64,000 bases of DNA from an uncultured bacterium (lineage in GTDB: Bacteria; Patescibacteriota; Saccharimonadia; Saccharimonadales; Saccharimonadaceae): NCBI GenBank assembly GCA_903832635.1, contig CAILCF010000003.1:1-64000 (forward strand), written 5' to 3'. Under the pieces are notes generated by a model that searched no databases, was not told the DNA's origin, and saw nothing but the letters and a program-made list of their open reading frames with translations. This document shows, piece by piece, positions 52,130 to 60,977 of the stretch. Each line of letters begins with the position of its first letter. The stretch's first letter is position 1. A program made the translations under genes and the position numbers.

Positions 52130-53377
52130 ATGGCACAAAACGAAAAAAGGAAAGTTAATCACAAATTAACGCGACGCAAAATTAATAAGTTTTTTTATAA
52201 TGATGTGAAATTTTGGCCGGGGACTTGGTTTGTTATGATTGCACTTGCGGCAGCGGTTGGATATGTATCTGGGGTTTACCACTATCAAATCGAGGCATAT
52301 ATTGGACCGGTTTTTGGTTATCATGCCCACTCGGGCAGTATTGACCTTTCATCAGTTCAACAAACCTACAACCATCTGGCGGCGAATTTCGATGGCAAGC
52401 TTGACACCAAAGCACTTCTCCAGGGGGCTAATAGGGGCCTTGTGGATGCTGCGGGCGATGCATATACGGTATATATGACCCCACAGGAATCAACAGATTA
52501 CAATAATACCTTATCTGGGACAATTGGCGGGGGAATCGGTGCTGAAATTGGACTAAAAAATAATTCTATTACAATAATCAGGACTTTACCGAATAATGCT
52601 GCGATCAAGGCAGGGCTAAAAGCTAATGATGTAGTATTAAAGGTCAATGATCAATCTACAAGTGGTTGGACGGTTGAAAAAACAGTAGGTTTAGTCAGGG
52701 GTCAAGTCGGAACAACCGTCAAACTTACAGTTAAGCGTGGTGATGAGGTCAAAGACTTTACGATTACCAGGGAAACAATTAGTAATCCAAGTGTCGAAAG
52801 TACTATTACAAATGGGGTTGGGATTATTACAATATCTAGATTCGATTCAGAAACCGGTAATTTAACAAAACTTGCAGCTCAAGATTTTAAAAAACAGGGC
52901 GTAAAGGCTGTTATCCTTGATCTTAGAAATAACGGTGGTGGATATGTGAATGCAGCAAGTGATGTTGCTGGGCTTTGGCTGGAAAATAAAATTGTTGTAA
53001 CTGAACGCAATGGCTCGGTGATTAAAAATACCGTCAAAACAGGTGACGACGCAATTTTAAAGGGAATCCCAACCGTGGTGTTAGTAAATGGGAGTTCTGC
53101 CAGTGCCAGTGAAATAGTTGCTGGTGCTTTGCAGGATTATAACCAAGCAAAACTGGTTGGTGAAAAAACCTACGGAAAAGGTAGCGTTCAAGAGCTTATC
53201 GACCTAGATGGTGGCGCGCAATTAAAGGTTACAACCGCTAGATGGTATACACCTAACGGAATAAATATTTCCAAAGAGGGGATCAAACCGAATGTGTCTG
53301 TTACTTTGACACAAAACGATGTCAATAACGGTGTAGACCCTCAACTTGATGCAGCTAAAAAATTACTAGGGCTATAA
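52130..53377 (+). CDS. S41 family C-terminal processing peptidase
   Basis: 415 aa. One membrane helix (about 32-52), PDZ domain (about 130-205, GIGAEIGLKNNSITIIRTLPNNAAIKAGL), and the S41 core with catalytic Ser in NGSSASASEIVAGAL and Lys in GEKTYGKGSVQ. Extracytoplasmic. Family members trim secreted proteins; in several bacteria they control septal hydrolases. Located just after the CHAP hydrolase, which makes that a possible substrate. Confidence 0.94.
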   Translation: MAQNEKRKVNHKLTRRKINKFFYNDVKFWPGTWFVMIALAAAVGYVSGVYHYQIEAYIGPVFGYHAHSGSIDLSSVQQTYNHLAANFDGKLDTKALLQGANRGLVDAAGDAYTVYMTPQESTDYNNTLSGTIGGGIGAEIGLKNNSITIIRTLPNNAAIKAGLKANDVVLKVNDQSTSGWTVEKTVGLVRGQVGTTVKLTVKRGDEVKDFTITRETISNPSVESTITNGVGIITISRFDSETGNLTKLAAQDFKKQGVKAVILDLRNNGGGYVNAASDVAGLWLENKIVVTERNGSVIKNTVKTGDDAILKGIPTVVLVNGSSASASEIVAGALQDYNQAKLVGEKTYGKGSVQELIDLDGGAQLKVTTARWYTPNGINISKEGIKPNVSVTLTQNDVNNGVDPQLDAAKKLLGL

Positions 53378-53431
53378 ACCCATTTGTGACGCTTGTGTTT
53401 TTATATAAGGTTGTAGTAATATGGGGTTAAT

Positions 53432-53845
53432 ATGGAACAAAAGAAAAAAATACTATTAGTCGAAGATGACGCAGCACTATCCGGAGTTTACAAATCACGT
53501 CTGTTGATGGAAGGTTTTGATACGCGCGAAGTAAATAATGGTGAACAAGCTTTGTCAGCTGCCTTGGAATACAAACCGGATTTGATATTACTGGATGCAA
53601 TGATGCCGAAAATCAGCGGATTTGATGTTTTGGATATATTGCGAAACACCCCAGAAACCAAAAATATTAGAATTATTATGCTGACCGCGTTGTCACAACC
53701 CAAAGACAAAGAACGAGCCGAAGCACTAGGTGTCAATGATTATTTGGTTAAATCGCAGGTTGTTATCGGTGATGTTGTTGAACGTGTTAAATACCATTTG
53801 GGAATGGTAACGCCAGACGAGGGCCAGCAACAGAACGCTTCGTAA
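53432..53845 (+). CDS. Single-domain response regulator
   Basis: 137 aa. REC fold only: LLVEDDAALSG (acidic pocket), phospho-acceptor Asp55 in LILLDAMMPK, Thr in IIMLTALSQ and Lys in DYLVKSQV. No output domain. No kinase is adjacent; the only histidine kinase in the window is at 59869. Short tail of about 15 residues. Likely acts by protein contact. Confidence 0.92.
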   Translation: MEQKKKILLVEDDAALSGVYKSRLLMEGFDTREVNNGEQALSAALEYKPDLILLDAMMPKISGFDVLDILRNTPETKNIRIIMLTALSQPKDKERAEALGVNDYLVKSQVVIGDVVERVKYHLGMVTPDEGQQQNAS

Positions 53846-53857
53846 TTATAAAATTTT

Positions 53858-53890
53858 AAAAAAGAGCGCAAAATGCGCTCTTTTTTGTTT
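53858..53890. terminator. Bidirectional terminator between response regulator and rpmA
   Basis: AAAAAAGAGCGCA, loop AAA, TGCGCTCTTTTTT: a perfect 13-bp stem with A- and T-tracts on both sides, between two convergent genes. Confidence 0.95.
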
Positions 53891-53901
53891 AACGATAATA
53901 A

Positions 53902-54174
53902 TTATTTTACGGAAACTTGAGTGCGGGGGACAGTTTTGCCCGTAAATTTGCCTTTACGAATTTTACTGAAACTGACAATTCCGTCAACTGCAGCGTGTAT
54001 TGTGTAATTCTTGCTGATAAATGTACCTGGACCGGAAATTTTGGTTGAACCGGTTTGTCGGACTAAAACTTCGCCAGTGCGGACCTTTTGACCACCAAAG
54101 CGTTTAACACCAAGTCGTTGACCGGCATTATTATGAATATTTTTGGACGTTCCGCCCGCTTTGACGTGTGACAT
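53902..54174 (-). CDS. rpmA: 50S ribosomal protein L27
   Basis: 90 aa. SHVKAGGTSKNIHNNAGQRLGVKRFGGQKVRTGEVLVRQ is the L27 N-terminal signature and TIHAAVDGIVSF the core. The first residues lack the Firmicutes-type cleaved extension. Near the peptidyl transferase centre. Separate from rplU, its usual neighbour. Leader carries a 20-bp palindrome next to the ribosome binding site. Confidence 0.95.
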   Translation of the reverse strand: MSHVKAGGTSKNIHNNAGQRLGVKRFGGQKVRTGEVLVRQTGSTKISGPGTFISKNYTIHAAVDGIVSFSKIRKGKFTGKTVPRTQVSVK

Positions 54175-54186
54175 ATATTATTTACG

Positions 54187-54213
54187 CTCTCCTAATTCGC
54201 CGTACGGCGAATT
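54187..54213 (-). promoter_or_regulatory. Palindrome next to the rpmA ribosome binding site
   Basis: AATTCGCCGTACGGCGAATT (54194-54213) is a perfect 20-bp palindrome directly touching the Shine-Dalgarno AGGAGAG (minus strand, 54193-54187), which is 12 nt from the ATG. Closely similar to the palindrome in front of the KGG gene (905-922). Confidence 0.6.
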
Positions 54214-54231
54214 TATATCAAAATCTAAGTA

Positions 54232-54260
54232 ATTGTATCAAAAATATGGGGTGGCGTCAA
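54232..54260 (-). promoter_or_regulatory. rpmA promoter
   Basis: Minus strand: TTGACG (54260-54255), exactly 17 nt, TACAAT (54237-54232). Leader about 50 nt containing the palindrome. Confidence 0.78.
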
Positions 54261-54272
54261 GAGGGTAGACTA

Positions 54273-54926
54273 CTACCGAAAAGCTTTTGCAGCATCTGAT
54301 TCAGATTCAGGTTCTGGTACTATAGAAGATAACGGTGTATCTGGCGAGTCAAGACTGTCAATCAATGCCTGGACACCTTTATTGTGTTCAGCTTTTTTCT
54401 CGGCGTTTTTAGATTCTAACTCTGTAACAAATTTTTCTGAAGCTTTTTGTCCGAATTGATCAATTAGTTCCTGACTAGCAAGAGGGAATTGCTTTTTTGC
54501 TAGTTCTACAGCACGACTTTTTACATCAAGTGCCATTGCTTCGGTTCCAGCGTTATCATGAAGAATATCAGCCATCTGCTCTGGTGTCGTCTCTCCGGGA
54601 ACTTTTCCAAACAAATTATCAGAAGAATCTTTTGATCTTTCTTTGAAATCTTCCATGTCGTCACGACTAGGCATATAACCATCATCACGGTGATAGTTTT
54701 CCGCCTCAGCACCAATAACTGGCAATCCTTCAACTGTTTCTCCCTGTTCAATGTGTTGTTGTACGCCCGGCTGAGAATCGGAATCAGTGGTAGTTTCGCC
54801 GACCGAAGTTTCTGCCGCAGAAATTCGCCCAACATTTTCGCCTTCTTGTTCAATCAAAACTTTTGGGTCGATTGACGGGTCAATATAACTTTTATCCGTT
54901 AGGTCTGGTACTTGTTCTGGGCCCAT
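54273..54926 (-). CDS. Acidic hydrophilic hypothetical protein
   Basis: 217 aa, strongly acidic, no membrane segment or signal. First 90 residues look disordered (Glu, Ser, Thr, Gln rich). The middle (TTPEQMADILHDNAGTEAMALDVKSRAVELAKKQFPLASQELIDQFGQKASEKFVTELE) looks helical. AAGGA precedes the ATG. Not recognised; similar acidic proteins are scattered in CPR genomes. Its stop is 13 nt before the rpmA -35. Confidence 0.6.
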   Translation of the reverse strand: MGPEQVPDLTDKSYIDPSIDPKVLIEQEGENVGRISAAETSVGETTTDSDSQPGVQQHIEQGETVEGLPVIGAEAENYHRDDGYMPSRDDMEDFKERSKDSSDNLFGKVPGETTPEQMADILHDNAGTEAMALDVKSRAVELAKKQFPLASQELIDQFGQKASEKFVTELESKNAEKKAEHNKGVQALIDSLDSPDTPLSSIVPEPESESDAAKAFR

Positions 54927-54969
54927 ATATTTTTTCCTTGATTAGATTTGGTTTAATAATACTAATGTT

Positions 54970-56268
54970 TTAACACTTTGTCAAAACTAGCAACTCGCGG
55001 GCAACGATTTGGTTTTCACGGTAGTAGAGTAGGTCATTTTGCGAAATATTTGTAAATTCGTGTGGTTTGTAACCCAGTCTGGCGATTGTTGAGATTAATG
55101 GTAGGTGAGTGAACTTGCCGTCTGTATTTCGCCAAGCAGGGACCGCCAGGCAAACTGGGGTGCCAGGTTGAATTTGAGGTGATAAATTTTTCAAAAATTC
55201 TGTAATAATATGGTTGCAATTTATAACAACTTCCTCGAGTTTTTCCTGGGATGGCGGGGCACTAAAAGGTTGTCCTAGATATACCTCGCTAACAACCGCA
55301 TCAATTGGTTGTTGCCATGTTGCGTTTGTTGAGTCACCCTCATACAAAAACCAATCGAACCTAATTCGATGGCTGTTAGCTAGCCAATTAAGGTTATCAC
55401 GGCTGTAACGAATCATTTTTTCGGACAAGTCTGTGCCATAAACCGAATAACCCATCAGGACTGCCTCTTGCAATATAACACCAGTGCCACAGAAGGGGTC
55501 GAGGATTCTTAACCTTCCCTGACCTTGGTCGCTTATTAGGCTACTGTTTTTCACATCACTGCTTCGCTCCGGGTCCACTAAGGCCCCCGGCACCTTATTG
55601 AACTCGGGTTCCAGGGTGACGTTCGAAACAATAGCCGAATGGCTCGGATGCAAATTTCCGACAGCCAAATTTATCATAATTTGTGCTAGTTTTGGTGGTA
55701 ACATGCCAACAAAAGTGTCGCGCTTCGGGCGCATTTGATCACGGCTGGCGTAGGCGGTAATGTTTTGTGCACCGGTACTTTCGGCAATTATTACTTCACC
55801 GTCGTTTGAGCGAACAATTAGAAGCTCAACCTTGTTAGGTGATAACCCAATTTTGTTATTGTGACTAATTGCAGAGTTTAATGCTGGCGCTGGATTGGGA
55901 ATTAAGCGAAGACTAACGCCCGATTTTTTTAGTTTTTGTTTTAAGATAATACCGGTTTTTTGAACTTCGCGTGCATCGATATCAAAGCCGTAAGCACTTA
56001 TTCCCAGAGTAATCTTGCCCTCAAAAGCCGACCATTTGCTAGAATAATGCTGAACAACTTTTTGACTCACTTTGTGCCAATCACTTTTTGGAAGCTCGTT
56101 AATAATTATTCCTGCCTTGGGGACTCCACCGAGATTTTGGACGTCAATGTAGTCAGTTTCAACAGTTGCAGATTGATTTGAATAAATATGCACAGATTGT
56201 GCGCTAAACACTTTTTCAAGTTCAGCGATACCAAGAGCGGGTTGCCTACCTAAAATTGCGATAATCAT
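54970..56268 (-). CDS. Trm11-like RNA guanine methyltransferase
   Basis: 432 aa from the ATG at 56268; the ATG at 56316 lies upstream of the -10. N-terminal THUMP-like region (about 40-150), then a Rossmann methyltransferase with LDPFCGTGVILQEAVLMGYSVYGTDLSEKMI near 263. The catalytic D/NPPY position reads SEVYLGQP, a change seen in some Trm11/Trm-G10 relatives. Likely makes N2-methylguanosine in tRNA (G10), but the substrate is inferred. TATAAT (minus strand, 56280-56275) ends six bases before ATG. Confidence 0.8.
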   Translation of the reverse strand: MIIAILGRQPALGIAELEKVFSAQSVHIYSNQSATVETDYIDVQNLGGVPKAGIIINELPKSDWHKVSQKVVQHYSSKWSAFEGKITLGISAYGFDIDAREVQKTGIILKQKLKKSGVSLRLIPNPAPALNSAISHNNKIGLSPNKVELLIVRSNDGEVIIAESTGAQNITAYASRDQMRPKRDTFVGMLPPKLAQIMINLAVGNLHPSHSAIVSNVTLEPEFNKVPGALVDPERSSDVKNSSLISDQGQGRLRILDPFCGTGVILQEAVLMGYSVYGTDLSEKMIRYSRDNLNWLANSHRIRFDWFLYEGDSTNATWQQPIDAVVSEVYLGQPFSAPPSQEKLEEVVINCNHIITEFLKNLSPQIQPGTPVCLAVPAWRNTDGKFTHLPLISTIARLGYKPHEFTNISQNDLLYYRENQIVARELLVLTKC

Positions 56269-56322
56269 ATGACCATTATACGTCTTAAGTGATGTTTTAG
56301 GTGGTATAATTGTCAATAAGTT

Positions 56323-57369
56323 ATGAAATTTCGTACATGGGTTAATATTATTACGATTATTCTGCTAGCTGTAGTAATTTACTTTAGCTGGGGGCAGATT
56401 TCGCAGGCGTGGGCACTGTTGTGGACAGTTAATCTTTGGATTTTTGTTTTGATGATACCCGTACAATTTGTAAGTTATTACGCCGTAGGACAAGTTATGT
56501 TTTCATACCTGCGTTCAAAAGGTGAACTTCACAAAATGACTAGGTGGGGCATGACGCGAGTCGCGCTAGAATTGAATTTTGTTAATCACGTTATACCTGT
56601 TTCCGGTATAGCGGGCTTTTCATATTTAGGGGTAGTCATGAAAGAGCACGGCGTAAGCGTCGGCCGTGCTACCGTGGCGCAACTAATTCGCTATGCCACT
56701 ATGTTTGTTGTTTTCGTGATGATGATATTGGCCTCGGTAATAATATTGGCATTTGATCAAAAGGTCAGCCGGACTACTCTTATTATTTGTGGAGCATTTA
56801 TTCTGGCAACGATAGTCTCGGCCATAGTTGTGATTTATTCTGTTAGCGATCGAAGGAGACTAGTAAAATTTTCAAGTTGGCTGACAAGGACTGTAAATAA
56901 AATAGTCTCAAAAATTTCGTTCGGTAAAAAGAAACATCTATTAAAATTAAATAAGGTTGAAGATTTCTTTACAGATATACACCAAGATTATATTGAAATA
57001 CTCAGCGACAAAAGAATATTAATTCGTCCATTTCTATGGTCGTTATTGGCAAATATATGCGACGTCGGTTTGGTATTTATTGCATTTTTGGCTCTTGGTA
57101 CCTATGTTAATCCCGCAACACTGGTAGTGGCATGTGGTATATCATCATTCACGGCAATATTTGCCGCAACTCCAGGCGGTTCGGGCGTATACGAAGCTAT
57201 TATGATTGCTTTTCTTGCGTCAGCCGGGGTCAGTCCGGATGTTGCAATTGCGGGTACACTGTTAGCTAGGGCAACGGTATTAGCTGGCACGATTATTTTT
57301 GGTTTTATATTTTATCAATTAACAATTCATAAATATGGAAAAATCGATAAACCCACAACCAATTTATAG
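56323..57369 (+). CDS. Lysylphosphatidylglycerol synthetase TM-region / UPF0104 family protein
   Basis: 348 aa with about eight membrane segments. HVIPVSGIAGFSYLGVVMKEHGVSVGRATVAQLIRY and FAATPGGSGVYEAIMIAFLASAGV match the flippase-like domain of MprF and UPF0104 proteins; no catalytic synthase domain. Probably moves a lipid across the membrane. Extended -10 TGGTATAAT (core 56305-56310) ends 12 nt before the ATG; divergent from the methylase. Confidence 0.87.
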   Translation: MKFRTWVNIITIILLAVVIYFSWGQISQAWALLWTVNLWIFVLMIPVQFVSYYAVGQVMFSYLRSKGELHKMTRWGMTRVALELNFVNHVIPVSGIAGFSYLGVVMKEHGVSVGRATVAQLIRYATMFVVFVMMILASVIILAFDQKVSRTTLIICGAFILATIVSAIVVIYSVSDRRRLVKFSSWLTRTVNKIVSKISFGKKKHLLKLNKVEDFFTDIHQDYIEILSDKRILIRPFLWSLLANICDVGLVFIAFLALGTYVNPATLVVACGISSFTAIFAATPGGSGVYEAIMIAFLASAGVSPDVAIAGTLLARATVLAGTIIFGFIFYQLTIHKYGKIDKPTTNL

Positions 57370-58441
57370 CGTCAGCGATTTTATCGCAGTAGTTAATCAA
57401 ACTCTAGAATTTGCTTATCCGAGTGTAGAGATTGAAGGTGAGGTCGCTTCGTTCAAAGTGAACCAAGAAAAATATGTTTTCTTTGACATCAAAGATAGCG
57501 AGGGCAGTATAAATTGCTTTATGACCATCTGGCAACTTCGAATGCCAATAGATAACGGGATGAAAGTTGTTGTATTAGCTATCCCGAAGCTAACTCAATG
57601 GGGGAAATTTAGCTTAACTATCAAATCAATCCGACCAAGTGGTGAGGGAGCATTAAAAAAGAGTTTTGAGTTGTTAAAAACGAAATTAGAAAAAGACGGT
57701 TTGTTTTCACTCGAACGGAAACGCTTACTTCCTAAACTCCCAAATCACATTGCGGTTATCAGCAGTACAGGGGCAGCCGGTTATGCTGATTTTATAAAAA
57801 TTTTAAATGATAGGTGGGGTGGTTTATTAGTTGATGTTGCAAATGTCAAGGTACAAGGCCAGGGTTCGCCAGATCAGATAATGCGAGCAATTGATTATTT
57901 TAATCAACAAAAAAAGATGCCTGAAGTTATCGTGATTATTCGTGGCGGGGGAAGTGCTGATGATTTGTCAACTTTTAACGATGAACCATTGGTTCGTGCG
58001 ATTGCCGCCAGTAGAATCCCAACCCTTGTCGGAGTAGGGCATGAAACAGATCAGAGCCTGGCTGACTTAGTGGCGGACGTACGGGCAGCCACACCAACTA
58101 ACGCTGCTGTAATATTAGTACCTGATAAAAACGAAATTATTCGAGCAGTCACGACTCAAATCGATTTGCTAGAACCAAGAATAATTCAAGTTATAGACCG
58201 ACAAATATCATCAACAAAAAGTCAATTGTTAGGCATTCTTGATAAAGCTGAGTCAGTATTAAATAAGCAAATCTTACATGTATTAAACCTTAAAAGCATA
58301 CTTTTCCAACTTAATCCAAATATGGTGCTAAACAGGGGCTATGCGATTATTAGAGGAGTAATAAAAAAGGGTGTAATGATTGAGATTGAAACAAAAAAAG
58401 CTATACTGGAAGCAGAGGTAAAAAATGTCACAGGTAAATAA
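57335..58441 (+). CDS. xseA: Exodeoxyribonuclease VII large subunit
   Basis: 368 aa. OB fold (about 5-95: YSVSDFIAVVNQTLEFAYPSVEIEGEVASF), then the catalytic domain with IAVISSTGAAGYADFIKIL, VIIRGGGSADDLSTFNDEPLVRAIAASRIPTLVGVGHETDQSLADLVADVRAATPTNAA. Shorter than E. coli XseA (456 aa) in the coiled-coil part. Its start overlaps the UPF0104 gene by 35 nt, and xseB overlaps its end by 17 nt. Confidence 0.95.
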   Translation: MEKSINPQPIYSVSDFIAVVNQTLEFAYPSVEIEGEVASFKVNQEKYVFFDIKDSEGSINCFMTIWQLRMPIDNGMKVVVLAIPKLTQWGKFSLTIKSIRPSGEGALKKSFELLKTKLEKDGLFSLERKRLLPKLPNHIAVISSTGAAGYADFIKILNDRWGGLLVDVANVKVQGQGSPDQIMRAIDYFNQQKKMPEVIVIIRGGGSADDLSTFNDEPLVRAIAASRIPTLVGVGHETDQSLADLVADVRAATPTNAAVILVPDKNEIIRAVTTQIDLLEPRIIQVIDRQISSTKSQLLGILDKAESVLNKQILHVLNLKSILFQLNPNMVLNRGYAIIRGVIKKGVMIEIETKKAILEAEVKNVTGK

Positions 58442-58631
58442 ATCAATCCAGGAAAAAACGGAACAACTGACAAAGTTAGTAGAGTGGTTTGACAGTGATG
58501 ATTTTTCGATTGAAGAGGCATTAGATAAATACAAAATAGCCGAAAAATTAGCAAATGAAATTGAAAGTGATTTGCTTTTACTTAAAAACGAAATACAAAT
58601 TATTAAAAAGAACTTTGATAGCGAAAAATAA
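58425..58631 (+). CDS. xseB: Exodeoxyribonuclease VII small subunit
   Basis: 68 aa. IQEKTEQLTKLVEWFDSDDFSIEEALDKYKIAEKLANEIESDL is the two-helix XseB pattern (L..IV..LE.g..sLEeal..y..G). Forms the nuclease with XseA. Overlaps xseA by 17 nt and shares its last base with the next start codon (TAATG). Confidence 0.92.
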   Translation: MSQVNKSIQEKTEQLTKLVEWFDSDDFSIEEALDKYKIAEKLANEIESDLLLLKNEIQIIKKNFDSEK

Positions 58632-59158
58632 TGATTTGGTTTTGGTTAGTTATAATAATTATCTTTTTTTGTTTTGGACTTGTTGCATTCCGAGGGGCTC
58701 CCTATATACCGAGTCAAAAAAAATATCTAAATCTTGCATTCTATGATTTATATCAATTAACAAAAAATGATGTATTGGTTGATATTGGTAGTGGTGACGG
58801 GGTCGTGTTAAGACAAGCTTCAAAAAGTGGTGCAAGGGCTGTTGGATATGAAATTAATCCCATTCTTGTTTTAATATCTCGTTTACTATCTATTAACGAC
58901 AAACTTGTTAAAGTGCGAATGGTCGATTTTTGGCTATCACATTTACCGAAGGATACGACAGTAGTTTATGCATTCTCTGTCGGGCGTGATATTGATAAGC
59001 TGATTAAATGGATGCAAGCCGAAGCAACTAGGATTGGAAGACCAATATCATTAATAAGCTATGGATTTAATTTGAAAAAAATGAAAGTTAGTAGAATTAA
59101 AAAACCATATTATTTATATGTCTTTAATCCTTTACACCAAGTTAAACCACAAGTATAA
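58631..59158 (+). CDS. Membrane-anchored class I methyltransferase (FAM173-like layout)
   Basis: 175 aa. N-terminal membrane helix (MIWFWLVIIIIFFCFGLVAF), then FYDLYQLTKNDVLVDIGSGDGVVLRQASKSGARAVGYEIN, the SAM-binding motif of class I methyltransferases. A short basic end. The single helix plus DxGSGDG layout resembles the FAM173 / ATPSCKMT lysine methyltransferases that modify ATP synthase c subunits; this is a suggestion only. Coupled to xseB. Confidence 0.75.
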   Translation: MIWFWLVIIIIFFCFGLVAFRGAPYIPSQKKYLNLAFYDLYQLTKNDVLVDIGSGDGVVLRQASKSGARAVGYEINPILVLISRLLSINDKLVKVRMVDFWLSHLPKDTTVVYAFSVGRDIDKLIKWMQAEATRIGRPISLISYGFNLKKMKVSRIKKPYYLYVFNPLHQVKPQV

Positions 59159-59165
59159 TGACGTT

Positions 59166-59828
59166 ATGCCACCAGTAAATGACGTAGTAAAAGAAAAACA
59201 CCAAATAAACGGATGGATGATTGCCACAATTATTTTAATAATTGTTACGGCAGGGCTAATTGCGTTATCTGTTTGGATATATTTTAATTATAATGACCAA
59301 AAAACTAATGTTGACAGTAAAATTGACGCTGCGGTTTCGATAGCTAAAAAGGATCAAGTTAATCTGGATAATATCAAACGAACTGAAAGTGAAAAACTAC
59401 CAAATCGGCAATTCGTTGGTCCGAATGATTATGGACGAGTCACATTTGATTATCCAAAAACTTGGAGTGTATATATTAATAAAGACGCAACCAACGGTGG
59501 AACTTATGAAGCTTACTTAAATCCAGTAACCGTTCCGCCAGTGAGTTTATCTCAACAATATGCTTTAAGGGTCGTCATTGACCAACAGGATATTGACAAG
59601 GCAATTGCAAGCTATGACACTGCAGTAAAAAAAGGTGACCTAAAATCCTATAGCGTATCAGCGAATGGTAACATGGGAACAAGGCTAGACGGTGTCTTTT
59701 CAAAGGATATTCGTGGCTCAGTTGTTTTGTTTAAAATCCGCGATAAAACACTAACAATTCGAACTGATGCAACGACATTTAAAGACGACTTCAATAAACT
59801 GATTTCAACGATAAAATATACCAAATAA
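59166..59828 (+). CDS. Single-pass membrane protein, unknown extracytoplasmic domain
   Basis: 220 aa from the ATG at 59166, six bases after TATAAT (59154-59159); the upstream in-frame ATG at 59118 lies inside the preceding gene. Membrane helix at about 16-38, a coiled stretch, then a domain (about 80-218) with YGRVTFDYPKTWSVYI and TLTIRTDATTFKDDFNKLISTIKY, reminiscent of the PsbP-like fold. Function unknown. Confidence 0.7.
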   Translation: MPPVNDVVKEKHQINGWMIATIILIIVTAGLIALSVWIYFNYNDQKTNVDSKIDAAVSIAKKDQVNLDNIKRTESEKLPNRQFVGPNDYGRVTFDYPKTWSVYINKDATNGGTYEAYLNPVTVPPVSLSQQYALRVVIDQQDIDKAIASYDTAVKKGDLKSYSVSANGNMGTRLDGVFSKDIRGSVVLFKIRDKTLTIRTDATTFKDDFNKLISTIKYTK

Positions 59829-59868
59829 ATATTTTACATAACTTGCAACATGGTACAATTGATAATAT

Positions 59869-60609
59869 ATGAGTGCACAGATAGGGGAGCACAATAGTTT
59901 TACGAATGGTTCACTATTAGATGGTCTACCGTCTGTTATCGCAGCTGCACACGAACTTAAATCTCCGCTGGCCTTGATTAGGCAATTATCGCTAACTCTT
60001 GAAGATTGTCCTTTTAGTGCTGAAGAACAAAAGCGAATGTTGAAGCAGATAAGTTTGACTAGTGAAAGTGCACTTCGCTTAACTAGTGACTTAACCCGCT
60101 CTGTACGACTTTCAGACGCACTTTTCAAATTAGAACCGATAAATCCTAAACAACTTTGTGAAGATATAATCCATGAGTTGACTCCATTTTTTAGTGCCCA
60201 CGACTGCAAAGTTAGATTGAAATCAAGAAAACATCCACTTTTGTTAATTGCAAATCGTGATTTACTTCGAAGAATTATTATGAATTTTAGCGATAACGCA
60301 TTGCACTACACAGAGGAAAACACTACCGTCGAAATTCAAATCGCAGCACTTGCCGGAGGGAAAAAGGTACGTTTAGGAGTAAGAGATTATGGACCAGCAC
60401 TATCTATGGATGTTTTAAATTCGTTACAAAGTAGACTTGTTGATGCATCAACAACGATACACGCCAGACCACAAAGCAGTGGGTTGGGGCTATATATTGC
60501 AAGGCAATTTGCAGACGCAATGAACGGAAACATTGGCGTAAAACGTCATCGAAATGGCTCAACTTTTTATGTAGATTTACAGGCATCGAATCAATTGAGT
60601 TTATTATGA
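59869..60609 (+). CDS. Cytosolic sensor histidine kinase
   Basis: 246 aa, no membrane helix and no input domain. H box AAAHELKSPLALIRQ with His28, N box FSDNALHYTE near 143, D box VRDYGPALS and G box SSGLGLYIARQFADAMNG. Extended -10 TGGTACAAT ends nine bases before ATG. The next gene, a response regulator, overlaps by four bases, so the two form a pair. Signal unknown; the input may come from partner proteins. Confidence 0.9.
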   Translation: MSAQIGEHNSFTNGSLLDGLPSVIAAAHELKSPLALIRQLSLTLEDCPFSAEEQKRMLKQISLTSESALRLTSDLTRSVRLSDALFKLEPINPKQLCEDIIHELTPFFSAHDCKVRLKSRKHPLLLIANRDLLRRIIMNFSDNALHYTEENTTVEIQIAALAGGKKVRLGVRDYGPALSMDVLNSLQSRLVDASTTIHARPQSSGLGLYIARQFADAMNGNIGVKRHRNGSTFYVDLQASNQLSLL

Positions 60610-60977
60610 AAAACGTGTCAATTTTGGTCGTAGAAGATGACAATTGGCTATCTGAACAATTTGCAAGGGTGCTGGAAAATGCAGGTTATGTTGTTAAAAC
60701 AGTCTCAAATGCACTGTCGGCGATTGAAGAAATCGATGACGAACAACCAGATGTGGTTGTTCTGGATGTACTTCTGACCGGCAGTACAGCGTTTGCCCTG
60801 CTCCACGAACTTCAGTCATACGGAGATACGGGTTCTATCCCGGTAATTTTATGTACTAATCTGGCAAGCGAACTTGTACTTGATGATTTAAAACCATATG
60901 GAGTAAAAAAAATATTAGATAAAACGACAATGATTCCGGATGATTTAATAATTTCGGTGCGGAGTGTATTGCCTTGA
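60606..60977 (+). CDS. Single-domain response regulator, partner of the kinase
   Basis: 123 aa. REC fold: LVVEDDNWLSEQ, phospho-acceptor Asp54 in VVVLDVLLTG, Thr in ILCTNLA, Lys in KKILDKTTM. No output domain. Overlaps the kinase gene by four bases and the TTG start of recO overlaps its stop (TTGA). Output must be through protein interaction. Confidence 0.9.
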   Translation: MKNVSILVVEDDNWLSEQFARVLENAGYVVKTVSNALSAIEEIDDEQPDVVVLDVLLTGSTAFALLHELQSYGDTGSIPVILCTNLASELVLDDLKPYGVKKILDKTTMIPDDLIISVRSVLP

